From Antedon mediterranea (lineage: Eukaryota; Echinodermata; Crinoidea; Comatulida; Antedonidae), in NCBI RefSeq assembly GCF_964355755.1, contig NC_092670.1, positions 19,095,201 through 19,159,200 on the forward strand: 64,000 nucleotides of DNA. The letters are read 5' to 3'. Shown here one piece after another: positions 22,801 to 33,245 of this stretch; position 1 is the stretch's first letter; each line of letters starts with the position of its first letter. The position numbers and the translations under genes are program-made. The notes beneath the pieces are model-generated. The model made no database searches, had not been told where the DNA came from, and worked only from the letters and a program-made list of their open reading frames with translations.

Positions 22801-25800
22801 TCATCTGTCCCAAATTGGTCATTTCTAGGTCCAGGTTTATCACAAACTACTGTAGGCATGTTGACCTTTTTGTGGTCGTCATTTTACAGAATTGGGTGAT
22901 AACTTTGACAAATTATTTGGTTCATTTACCCAATTCCTAGGTCTTTAAGGTCATTGCAAATCAAAAGCTCAGTAATGATAAAAGTGATGTAATTAAGATT
23001 TTAAGGAACAATTTGAAAATGCCTTACCCAAGGTTGCAACTGACTTACATTCATTAATTCAGTGCTGTATCCAGGAAGGGAGTGTTTTCAGGTTAAACTG
23101 AATTTACAGCAGGATTGCAAATCATTGGTGTGTCTCTGATCCTTGGTTTTGTGACTGGCATATTGTACTGTATGTATTATTTTTAATGTTAATTTTTATA
23201 CATTTCTTATTACAGTTATGTAGAGAAATTTACAGAATTCCTGCGACTGTTCGTTAGCATTCATTTAAGGAGATTTGAAGGAAATTCACATTTTCCAATT
23301 TTAGAGTTTTTGTCATTACTCTACAAATACACTTTTAAACAGGTAAGCTGTACTGTATATCTGTTCATGATTATTTTAACCCAGAACTGCCAAGATGCAC
23401 TTCAGTGACTCTACCCAAGCAAAAGTTGTGCTACCTATGTTACAGTGCAACTATCTCACTCACAGTGCCAAGCCTACTGTATTAACTAACATTAATATAA
23501 ATCCTTTTTTGTAGGCTAATAACGAAGGCCTCTTTGCCTGCCTTGACATCTGGAACGTTTTCTTAGATTATTTAATTACGAGGAGTCATGCGAGGGCGCC
23601 AGATGCAAATGAAGTTGTTAATAGCTACAGTGAAGCATTGGAATCTTTGATGGAAGCACTTTTATTCAAGATTCAATTTCGGTGTAACCAAGTGCAACTA
23701 GAAGAGCTTGATGATGAAGTTGTAGATGATGACGTAAGCCCAAATTTCTTCCACCTATTCTATAGTTCATTTTGTGCTCCACTAGCGCCTACGTTAAAAA
23801 AATGGTAATTTAAAGCAAAAAATGGTCAACTTGGCTGCCAGCCAATGGATTTTTGGTTGAATTTAACCATTTATTATGTTATTAAGAGAAAACATTTTTT
23901 TTTCTATGGAAGTGATTAAAACTACAAAATAACCTATTCAAAGTCTGATTTAAATATCTTCATTTTTCATGTTTTTTTTTAAATACTTCCTTCCAAAGAT
24001 ACTTTACTTTATTTCTTGAACTAAGTATGGTTTTTTTTTTTTGATGATTTATTGCAGGCTGAAACAGAGTGGCAACATTTCTTATGTAATTGTCTTGAAG
24101 TGGTTGCAAAGACAGCAGAATTACTTCCAAGGGTAGCATTCCAATACCTGGTAAGGGTTCATTTATGAGTATGTATCTTCATAAATGCTATCTGTGAAAA
24201 CGCACTCAACAATGAACCATGACCTTTTATTTCGGTTTTTAGTTTCAGATCTTTCAGGAGAATTTAGATGTATACCTTGGACTGGGTGGATTTATTATTG
24301 AATCTTCAGAAGGTAACGCAATTATTTTATTTATTTCTTAATTATCATTTTCCTTTTACTAGTTAACTTTAAAAATAACATAAATTTATTGTTGTTTGTA
24401 GGTCAGAAATTAAACATAACAGCTGAGAATGAGGTGAGACGATTGCATTGTAGTCTACGTGATTTATCAACCACGTTGCAAGCGTTAGGTAGGATGTCTG
24501 AACACTTTACAACCGAAAACTTCCACCCAAGGTTCGACAATGCTTTACAATTAGTTGAAAAGTAAGTTATTTTCAAGTTTATTTGTTGTGTATCGGGTGT
24601 TAGCTCCTTTTCGTCCCAACGCAATGATAAACAAAATGGATTACAACACGCAAAAGTTAAAATTAAACTAACCTTTTACAAGGTTTTTTGCTAATTTATG
24701 TAAATTAAAATGAGTAATTGTTGTTGCGTTTACAGATTCTGTGAGTTAAATAGTTTTAGTGGTAAAGCTCAATTATTCAAATTGAAAACTGCAATACCTA
24801 CAGTACTGAAACCAGAATTTATTCAAGTGTAAGTATAAAAAGCAAATGATCCAGTGCCCACATTGCAACCTTCCAACAGCTATCAGAATTGATGATATTA
24901 TGTTCAATTAGTGAAGTTCAAGTAAAGTAGTAGAACACGCCAAAAAATGTCCCCTTAAGACCATAGTGTTAAAACATTATATTTCCCCTCATTCATTTCA
25001 CAGGAAAGTGTCTTCTTAATAATGTCTCCTGAATAACAGTTTCCGCTGAATAGGCGTGTCCCAAGGGGGTGCTATTGTAAAAAAGAATATAGTATCGTAA
25101 TAGTTTAGGTATACATGAAATAGTGACATTAAATAATATATGGAATAATAGCTGAAAGATCCCAATGAAGCATTGCTAAAGACAATGCAGCAGAAGAAAT
25201 GTACACACGTAATGAGTGATGTAACTTTCTATTTATAGACATGCAGAGTGTCTTGGAGCATTGCAAGCCTTCAATCAATGGCTAGCTCAGTTTTATCTGG
25301 AAAGTAAACGCCAAGCAGGGGATAAATACCAACATCTATTCACACCCATAATTACCAAAACAATTGAATCTATTGTTCCACTGTTTACCAAACAGGTAAG
25401 ACAATTACAGTATTCTTTTAGCTTACTGCTTATTTATACTATTGCTTATTCATTGTCCTCTTCAGATTCCCTTAAGTAGAATATCATTCCTAAGGCACAC
25501 TTTTTAAACAGCATTTAGTATTTGTATTCATGCTAACAAAGTTTTTAAATTTCTTTACAGACACCGGAGAAGGTTCTCCTATCAGCATCGCATCTGTTTC
25601 TTTCAATTTCCAGTAGTGTCCGTCCACCATTCCTTGTTGAGTTACCGCTAGTGCAGAAGTTATTTACAGAAGTAAGCCAAGGTTTACTCAATGGAATGCC
25701 TATAGAGGTGAGACTTTTTCAGTCATTTGACATTCCTTTTTGTTCTCTTCTAGCCCACCTGTATAAGATATGATGTCATACCTCCATCTGCATTTTTGTT

Positions 25801-28800
25801 ATTATTTATTTAATTATACTGGCCAACCACTTCATGCAGTCAAGGACTGGTCTCCCAGAGGGCCCAGTTATGATCAGTGGCTGTGATGTACTAGTACACC
25901 GGGGTAACCCACTACTTGTCTCAAAAGATTTACTAGGTTCTTTAAAGTGCACATGAGCCAGATGTGTACCTTGGACCTACGGTTTATAGTCCTTATCAGA
26001 GAAGACTCATTCTACCACCAGAACCATGGAGCGAGTGAGCCTCGAACCCTAAGATTGACTTGTTCTTTGTTTATGTACAATCAGCGAATTTTGTTTCTTC
26101 TTAACATTGAATTTCCCAATTTATTCTTCTTTTTTTTTTTTTTTTTTTATTTCATCATATAATAAATTACAAAGGAAAAACATAATCAAATAAAAAATTA
26201 AAATAAAAAGCAACAAACAAAAACAACAAAGATATCCATCTAACAAATTAAATAAAGGTTCATAAAAATTATTCTACTCTCTAACCATTTCATATTTGAT
26301 TTATAAATTCTTCTAATTTTATCCATTTTCTATTAAAAATACTGTCCTCAAAATTCTGATGATAAATAAATTTTTCTGTTTCATAAAACCTTTTTAACTC
26401 GTTCATAACCATTTTGATAGTTGGCTTACATTTAACTAGTTTACATTTATGAATAAATGATTTTACAATTAGAATAATTGCATTAATGGCTTTTAAATTA
26501 AAAAACTGATGCGCATCTTGGTATCCGAAAATTATGCTCTCTTTACTAAAAATAAATTGCACTCCAGTTTTTTCTGAAATTTTTTCCTGGAGGAGGTTCC
26601 ATATCCTTTTTACTATTGGACAATTACAGAACAAATGCTGAATGGTTTCAATTTTACCATCTCCAAATGAGCACATTAAAGTTTCTTTTATATTCATTTT
26701 AAATAATTGTTCATTTGTTGCAATTATTCTATTTACAATTTTGTATTGAAAATATATTAAAGCAATATTCATTGTACACGTATGTGGAGCTAGGTAGATT
26801 GTTTTCCATTGTTCGTTATTGAATACAAATTTATTTTCTGCCCATTTCTTTTGTGCTTTCCATGATTTAAACATTGAGTTATTTAAAACATCATAAAAAA
26901 TACGACATCCCTTTCTTTGTTGAAAGAGTACTTTTATATGAAATGGAATATCTGGCAAAACTGTTTTTTTAATTTCACATATCATTAAATTGTTAAATTT
27001 ATTCTTTTTGATGTTTTGTCAGGTGGAGCTTCTTATTGTACGTGCCTTATCCAACATCCTGGTATTAGCATGGCCTAATGTGGCTGAAAATGCACAGAAT
27101 TGGGCATCGAGATCAGCAAACCATTCAGGCTTCATGAGAAGGATCACATCAGAATATTGCCAGATTAAAGATGTTCCCAATTTTGCCAAAGACAAAATGC
27201 TTCAGAACAGAGGTAATAGTGCAAATACAATTTGCAGGTTGACTAGGTATGAAGTCATTACATTTTTGTATAAAATGTTTTTGCACTAATAATACTAACT
27301 TGATTCTTGATAGTAGTGGGAAAAGGGGTAGGTAGATAGATAGAATATTTTTCGTGTTGCACACCAAGGAACAAAGATAACCCACTAAGTCATTCGCTTC
27401 AGGTTTGCCCTTGTCGTGAATTGGGCAGTACCGTGAGAGAAAATCCCTAGTACTGCGTTCTTAACGTGCCCTAGAGCCATGTTGCATGCAGGACCAACAG
27501 CTTAATGTCTCATTCGGAAGACTGTGCGCTATACATATATTTCAACACGATGATGTGGTAGACTAAAGAAAACCTACCTACCTTTCACGGTTCAGCACAC
27601 AACACAGTGACTTGCCACTAGTTTGCCCTTTAAAAACCCACATTGATCTCTTCCTAATACTGATCAAATAGTAAGTAGATACCTTATTGCCAGGTAGAGA
27701 ATTCCAGAAATTATTGATTCAAACTTTAAGCACCTTTAATGATGATTTGATTGTTTAGATAAAATGTGGAGTATTGTCTTTTGTATCAAATATACTGGAA
27801 TGATGTTTTTCTAAATACATTTCTTTCCAGCTAAACCATGTATGAAGAGGACTCTTCATCTGTTGGCAAACCATGTAGATTCTGTTTCTGGTGAAGTATC
27901 TAAGACAAAGCAGATTGTCTTCCAATCACTGAAAGAATGTATAGAAGTAACATTGGCATTATTCCCTGTCTACATTAGCCAAGCAGGTAAGATAAAAGAC
28001 ACCCACCCCTGAGCAGTTACGACCCCTCTTCCTTCCTCAAATTTTGATACCCCATGTGTATAGATGTGTGCAATCGGCAACAATTTACAACGAATGCTCT
28101 CTCTCTTTATAGTTATACAGTATTTATTTAAAACTTAATCATATCTACCTTAAAGCATGCATAGTTTACTTATTATCAATTTATTTTAAACTTAATAAAT
28201 ACAAAATGTAACCTTATTAATTTACATTTTTTTTAGATGTTGTTGATGAAATTATGAGTTTCTACCTTGCAATAATCCAAGGACTCAGAGTGCAGATGGG
28301 CGTGGCTAGTATCCAGTCAACCATAACCGTTTTCATGAACTTATTTACCAGGTAAATGAACCTTAAATGAATTTTTGATTGATTGATTTTTTAAATGATT
28401 ATAATTCTCTCTACCAAAATATGTTTTCAAAGCAAATGACATTTTTTTTCCTGCTCTTTTAGGGAACAATTGACTGCTATTATTCTGAATGAAGGCAGCT
28501 CAGGAGTACGAGTTGTAGAAAAGTAAGCATCACTATTATCTTAATTTAGCATGGCCACAATCGCCATTCTATGTTCCATATAAACACATATTTGAAAGCA
28601 ATTTAAGACTTTATGAGATGTGCCAATATATGGACATGATGATGTCATATCACTACGATATTTGGCTATATTACTACCATATTTGGGCACATCACACTTT
28701 TTTGTGAAATTAGTTTGATAGTGTAGACAGAGCTTTACAGAGAAACATTAATTTTTATTCTTAAATCTTTTTTTTTCTTCAAAGGTTTTTACAAATTTTG

Positions 28801-31007
28801 GAGTTGATCCTACAAGAACCAGGCTCAGCATTTAAAGGTTTCTTACCCACGATTATCAATATCAGTATGCATCAAATCTATCCTATCATAGCAGAGGTAA
28901 AATCATTTTTTTTTTACAAATGAGTGATAGTTCAATAGGATCTGGCTGGGGTGTGAGAAGGAACTAGCGTGACAACTACATGTTGGCTGTTGTGAGATTG
29001 TACAGTGCCATCAAATGTACATTAACATGCTCTCTTTAAATAGAGTATAATCACATACTTGAATATAATCCAACCCATAATTTACTCTAGATTTTGAAAT
29101 GAGAAAAGATTTTGACAAACACATAATGCCTTAAACATAATGTAGACACTTTTTTTGTAATGTTTTTGTTTTCGAGTTCGTGTTGTGTCCGTTGGATATT
29201 GTGCTCCGCCAACAGAGAAAACAGAATTTCTATGTTTTTGATAATGATAATAAATGATACTTGACTTGACTTGATATCCATCTATGTCCCCTGGGACTAT
29301 TTCTTCACATAATGCTTGAAATGAAATGAAATAAAATAAATATCAATATACTCTTGTCATATACAATAATCTACCTTCTAAACCTAATGCCTTAAACATA
29401 ATGTAGACACTTTTTTTGTAATGTTTTTGTTTTCGAGTTCGTGTTGTGTCCGTTGGATATTGTGCTCCGCCAACAGAGAAAACAGAATTTCTATGTTTTT
29501 GATAATGATAATAAATGATACTTGACTTGACTTGATATCCATCTATGTCCCCTGGGACTATTTCTTCACATAATGCTTGAAATGAAATGAAATAAAATAA
29601 ATATCAATATACTCTTGTCATATACAATAATCTACCTTCTAAACCTTCTAAAAAGAATATTATGATTAATTACAGAGGCAGTCACCTGATATCAAGTTAG
29701 TACTGTTCAGACTGCTTTTTGAGCTTCTACAAAACAAGTGGAGATATTTCTTCCCATCATCTATACTGACAAAGATGCAGTCAGACACAGAAGCTGTAGA
29801 TCACACTGATGAGTTTATTGTTATCATGCAGGTTGGTATCTTATGGGTTATGATGCCAGAGGTCCCAACTTGGGAAAGTCCATTCGCAGGAGATTTTGTC
29901 TTGAACCACATTCAATTCATCGGGGCGTTGAAAGTCAACGCGCGTGTGTCGTTTACGTCTCTTAATTAACTAAATATGTTACATATACAGTATATACAAT
30001 ATTTACACATAAGTTGGCTTAATTTTTACATAGGTTTATACATCAGTATTTTTACATTCTAATATTTTTTTTATGGACACATCCTCAGTACAAAAAATGT
30101 AAAAAATATATACTGTATTTTAACTCAAACTTAATTACATAATGTACAATAAACACATGATAGTATTGCCCAATAGAATTTACTCATTTTTTTATGATGC
30201 TTACAATTCAATCATGAAGATCGTTATTGTTTCTATGTACTACAAGTCATCTATCTATTGTTTGATATGTAATTGTTTTGCAGTCTTTCGGGCAATCTTT
30301 CTTACAACCTGACATAGCAGTCTTCCGACAAAACTTGGAGTGCTTGGAGAAGCTGAATGAGAAATTGAAATTGTACCACAAGGTAGGTAGCATTTACAAG
30401 ATCAGTATGCTGTGTGAAAAGTATCCTGACATATGACAGTATTTAACCTGCAGTCCTGGAAGTATTGTATCTTCAATCCACACTTACTTATCAAAACGTT
30501 TTAAAATCCTAATTCATTCTCTTGAAGCTATGTAGAGAAGGCTTGTTAGATTTCACCCTTTTCTTCCATTAGAAAATATTCCGTGAGATGATGTTAGTAC
30601 CATTCTTAAATGTACTTCTTCAAGTGCTACTCCACAAGTCACATGACCTTCTCCAAGAAGAGATTGGAATGACTATCTACAACATGGCTGCCGTGGACTT
30701 TGACAACTTCTATGTTGCATTCCTATGTCAGTTTTTAGAGGGCGCTGATGGGATCGACCCAAATCAGAGGTCGGTTCTTGATAGGAACTTCAAGAAAGAT
30801 AGGGTAAGGAAAATAAGTGGTGATTTTTAGGTTTATAGAAACAAAAACGTTTTTGTTACTCGAGCAGTTCAAGATTTTTACAAATTTTTCATCTTTTGTC
30901 TCCAGGATTATCCAACCTTTATACAAAACCTCCAGAGATTCGTGAATGATCTACGTTACTACAGACTCTGCAATAGCGCCCTGCCTGCTAATTCTGTGAA
31001 GCTTTGA
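16839..31007 (+). CDS. XPO6: Exportin-6 (actin-profilin nuclear export receptor)
   Basis: 24 exons, all in phase, 1149 aa (human 1125): 16839-16841, 17696-17786, 18546-18658, 20816-21013, 21325-21484, 21871-22011, 22237-22693, 23216-23342, 23515-23733, 24058-24150, 24243-24312, 24402-24561, 24736-24828, 25239-25395, 25561-25707, 27023-27212, 27831-27986, 28237-28351, 28463-28522, 28785-28896, 29676-29831, 30284-30382, 30573-30803, 30906-31007. Collinear with vertebrate exportin-6 throughout: RKREIEELLNNF, the importin-beta N-terminal region in exons 3-4, HCLAHLFSWIPLS, NITAENEVRRLHCSLRDLS, VHAECLGALQAFNQWLAQF, VLLHKSHDLLQEEIG and the C-terminal NDLRYYRLCN. The family exports actin-profilin complexes from the nucleus with RanGTP. 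Exon 1 is the least certain part: an ATG directly followed by GTAAGC, joined to GCTACAGAC in phase 0, gives an MA start as in human. An unrelated upstream exon remains possible. Confidence 0.96.
17234..17368. repeat. Fold-back repeat in XPO6 intron 1
   Basis: GTGCAATTTCAAATTGT at 17234-17250 recurs as its exact complement at 17352-17368, enclosing about 100 bp rich in related GCAATTT words. Probably a MITE remnant. Confidence 0.6.
18950..19616. mobile_element. Mariner-like TIR element in XPO6 intron 3
   Basis: Inverted ends ACTACAGTCGACTCC at 18950-18964 and the complement at 19602-19616, flanked by TA on both sides. The match extends inward (CACCCAAGTC against CGCCTAAGTC). The 667-bp interior has no transposase and contains degenerate copies of GACTTA-type words near both ends. 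A Tc1/mariner origin rests on the TA duplication only. Confidence 0.7.
20628..20760. repeat. Dispersed GGGACAC-family repeat, copy 1
   Basis: Contains GTCCACTAAATAGGAGTTGG, TTCCCCTCGTTTATTTCACA and GTCCCCTTAATATGTGTCCC. The same blocks recur at 24935-25085, 34650-34832 and 57590-57980, so this is an interspersed family. It abuts the intron 3 polypyrimidine stretch of XPO6. Confidence 0.6.
21508..21790 (-). mobile_element. tRNA-derived SINE, family A, copy 1
   Basis: Read on the minus strand it starts with a tRNA-like head (A-box-like GTGGCTGAGCGGTCAAGAC, B box GGTTCAAGGCTC), followed by a body with AAGAACCTAGTACATCTTTC, and ends in an AT-rich tail. Related copies are at 25797-26051 and 53251-53600. 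It lies in XPO6 intron 5. Confidence 0.75.
24935..25085. repeat. Dispersed GGGACAC-family repeat, copy 2
   Basis: Shares ATGTCCCCTTAA, TTTCCCCTCATTCATTTCAC and GTGTCCCAAG with the other copies; in XPO6 intron 13. Confidence 0.6.
25797..26051 (-). mobile_element. tRNA-derived SINE, family A, copy 2 (head truncated)
   Basis: The body matches the other two copies (GGTCTCCCAGAGGGCCCAGT, GTGCACATGAGCCAGATGTG), but the tRNA-like A-box part at the high-coordinate end is missing after the B box. XPO6 intron 15. Confidence 0.72.
26129..26995 (-). mobile_element. 5'-truncated LINE inserted at XPO6 exon 16 acceptor
   Basis: An antisense LINE 3' end of 867 bp. On the minus strand it encodes a 231-aa open C-terminal ORF2 fragment (26985-26290) with CSFGDGKIETIQHLFCNC, the zinc-knuckle motif after the reverse transcriptase, and ends in a poly(A) tail (poly-T at 26129-26148 on +). 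An 11-bp target duplication AATTTATTCTT is at 26118-26128 and 26996-27006. Its right end is 27 bp from the first base of XPO6 exon 16, inside the polypyrimidine tract; the duplicated copy supplies part of the present tract. Confidence 0.88.
28600..28738. mobile_element. Short palindromic MITE, copy 1 (left end degraded)
   Basis: Ends with AGTTTGATAGTGTAGACAG and AGCTTT, the right terminal repeat of the better preserved copy at 63339-63476. The left end is eroded. XPO6 intron 19. Confidence 0.65.
29124..29645. repeat. 261-bp perfect-looking tandem duplication
   Basis: Units 29124-29384 and 29385-29645 appear identical by eye. Each contains TTGTGCTCCGCCAACAGAG and a LINE/SINE-like tail ending in TACTTGACTTGACTTGA. 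The duplication ends 30 bp before XPO6 exon 21, so the same flanking run CTACCTTCTAAACC occurs twice. The lack of divergence implies a recent event or an assembly artefact. Confidence 0.9.
29857..30192. mobile_element. Small hAT-like insertion in XPO6 intron 21
   Basis: 336 bp starting CAGAGGTCCCAACTTGGG and flanked by an exact 8-bp duplication TATGATGC (29849-29856 and 30193-30200), as for hAT elements. Its whole length matches, in reverse, the end of the 1.5-kb element at 36593-38093. The right end is ATTTACTCATTTTTT and is not an inverted repeat of the left. It begins 26 bp downstream of the XPO6 exon 21 boundary. Confidence 0.75.
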
Positions 31008-33245
31008 AATGAAAGTACTCCAAAATGAAGGTCTATGCAAAGATGAAAGGTATTGGCAGTGGACGATGCGATATAACGTAGGTGTTGAGATTAAATTATT
31101 TCACACCTTGATGTTAAGTGCACTTACGTAGTCACAGTATAGGGGGCTTTTGATCGCAATATACCCAAGACTGAAAGCACTTGTGCATAATCTGCACAAA
31201 CCTTCTGCTGTTGCGAGTTTGCTGTATGTCAAAATAATGGAGCCAGTAAGGGTTGTGAGCATTACAATTGATTGCTTTAGCAAGTGCTCTCTAATTACAC
31301 AAATGAAGAATGCTATGTCCACATGTTTTGAAGAGCGGCCATTTGATTCTCATGTTTTGAAGAGAGGCCATTAAACATGTTGTTTTTTTGGATTGATATA
31401 ATTTTCATATACTCATTCCGTACAATAATTCCATGGTTACAAGTATATGAGATTGGTACATACAAAAGAAAAACAAATAGAATAAATAACATGTGTGAAA
31501 AGCGTGTGTTTTGTATGTATTCATGTATACAGTATTAACCCACCAAGCAAGGTTCACAAGTTAGATTATCCCACCAAGGGAGTCACAGTCGGCGGGTGGA
31601 ACATATCAGTGCAGGTATGTTACTTATTATTTCAGATGGATATTAAAAAAAAAAGTTACTAAGCCTATTTTCTGGTATTATACTCAAGGAGTACAAGTTA
31701 CTACTTTAAAATATAATACTGCTGTGATGCCAAATCAAAATCACATGACCAAATAATTATTTCTTTCACGCTATTTCCCTAATGGTATATATTTGAATAG
31801 ATAACATACTTCATATTTTTCTGTGATGAACAGTATAAACGTGAGTGATATTAATCTATTTAAATCATTCATGCGTATCAGATTTGCCATCTATAGATAG
31901 CAGCTTCCTTCAAGTAAGGAATATAACCTCGTGTCATTGGAATTTGATAAATTTTGATTTAATGTGAAGGCTTCCATTAAAATAGAAATAACTTGTTGAA
32001 AGATTGATTCGCAGCTTTCAGCGATTTTCATAGTTATGTTGTATATGGTTTTAATAATTGGATCAATATCCATATGACCAAAATAATAATTTAGTTAGTA
32101 TGTAAATTAATGTTCAAAATTTTGTATGTATTTAATTTGCTCAGTTTATTTACTTGTACAGAGGTTTATTTAGCCACTTAATGTTTAATAAAATATTTGT
32201 TCTTTTAACATCTCCACCAGAGTAAATTGTGTATTATTTGGAAAAAAAATAGATGAAAAGATATTTATTTTTATATAAAATCATATTTCTGTTTTGTTTA
32301 CTTATCAAACACTATTTTTAAACCAACATTCTAACAGAGTTATATATTATTACTAAAACCTCTAATCTTGTTAAATTTTCTTTCAAATGATTTATGTTTT
32401 CTGTATGTTTTTTTTATTTTAAAGAATATAATGTTCTATATGAGTTGTTTTTATATTTAAATAATCGTATTTATCAAGTTGTTTAGGAATGATACATAAC
32501 ACACTTTGTTGCAGCAGCAAATATAGCAATATTACTGCAAAATGTCAGTATTACTGCAGAGAAAATAGCAGTATTACTGTTGTAGAATAGCTTTCCTAAT
32601 AGAACAGAAGAGGGGGGATGGGGATATTAATTTGAGAAGTATTATTGAAGGAGATACAGTTAAACTTCAGTAAAATTAATGATAAAAACATAACTACATT
32701 TTAGTATGCAGCTTTTTGATTTATACATCTTAGTATGTATACATTTCTTGGATTTAGTATACTTGACAAATGTCTTACTTTTGGGAAAAGAATCAAATAC
32801 CCAGCTAAAGATGGACATAGTTGAGGGCTCCATTTTAACAAATTTGTTTTCATTTATTGCTTGGTTTGTTTCTGCATCTCAACCTGTTACTTCCATGTAT
32901 TTATTAGAACAAGGAAAATGTGTTATGTGTTAATAGGGGGAAATATGTAAATATTTGCAAGCACTTATATGCAATAAAATGTTTATCTCATCTAAATAAT
33001 TGTTTATTTTTGTGTTTTTGCACCTTTTTTTTGTAACTATATTAACCTGTACATGTAATAGACTCACTTAATAAGATTCTCTTCATCTTGATAATTTCTT
33101 GGTCACCAGAAACAGAGTGCTCTTGAGAGATCCAACAGGAATGATAGAACAGTTTGATAGAAGAATAATGCTATTAAAGTCTCTGAAAATATTGTGATAA
33201 GCAATATAACGTTTGTATATTTCTCAGATGTCAGAGAGTGAAAGT
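31008..33245. other. Tail-to-tail intergenic region, XPO6 / MEI1
   Basis: 3' UTRs of two convergent genes. AATAAA at 31481-31486 fits XPO6 on +. TTTATT at 33003-33008 (AATAAA on -) fits MEI1. The rest is AT-rich; short ORFs here have no homology. A stretch near 32515-32580 repeats TATTACTGCA-like words. Confidence 0.5.

Noticed and set aside
26290-26985. 231-aa minus-strand open frame as a host gene
   Set aside because: Its zinc-knuckle motif, poly(A) tail and target duplication show it is the C-terminus of a truncated LINE.
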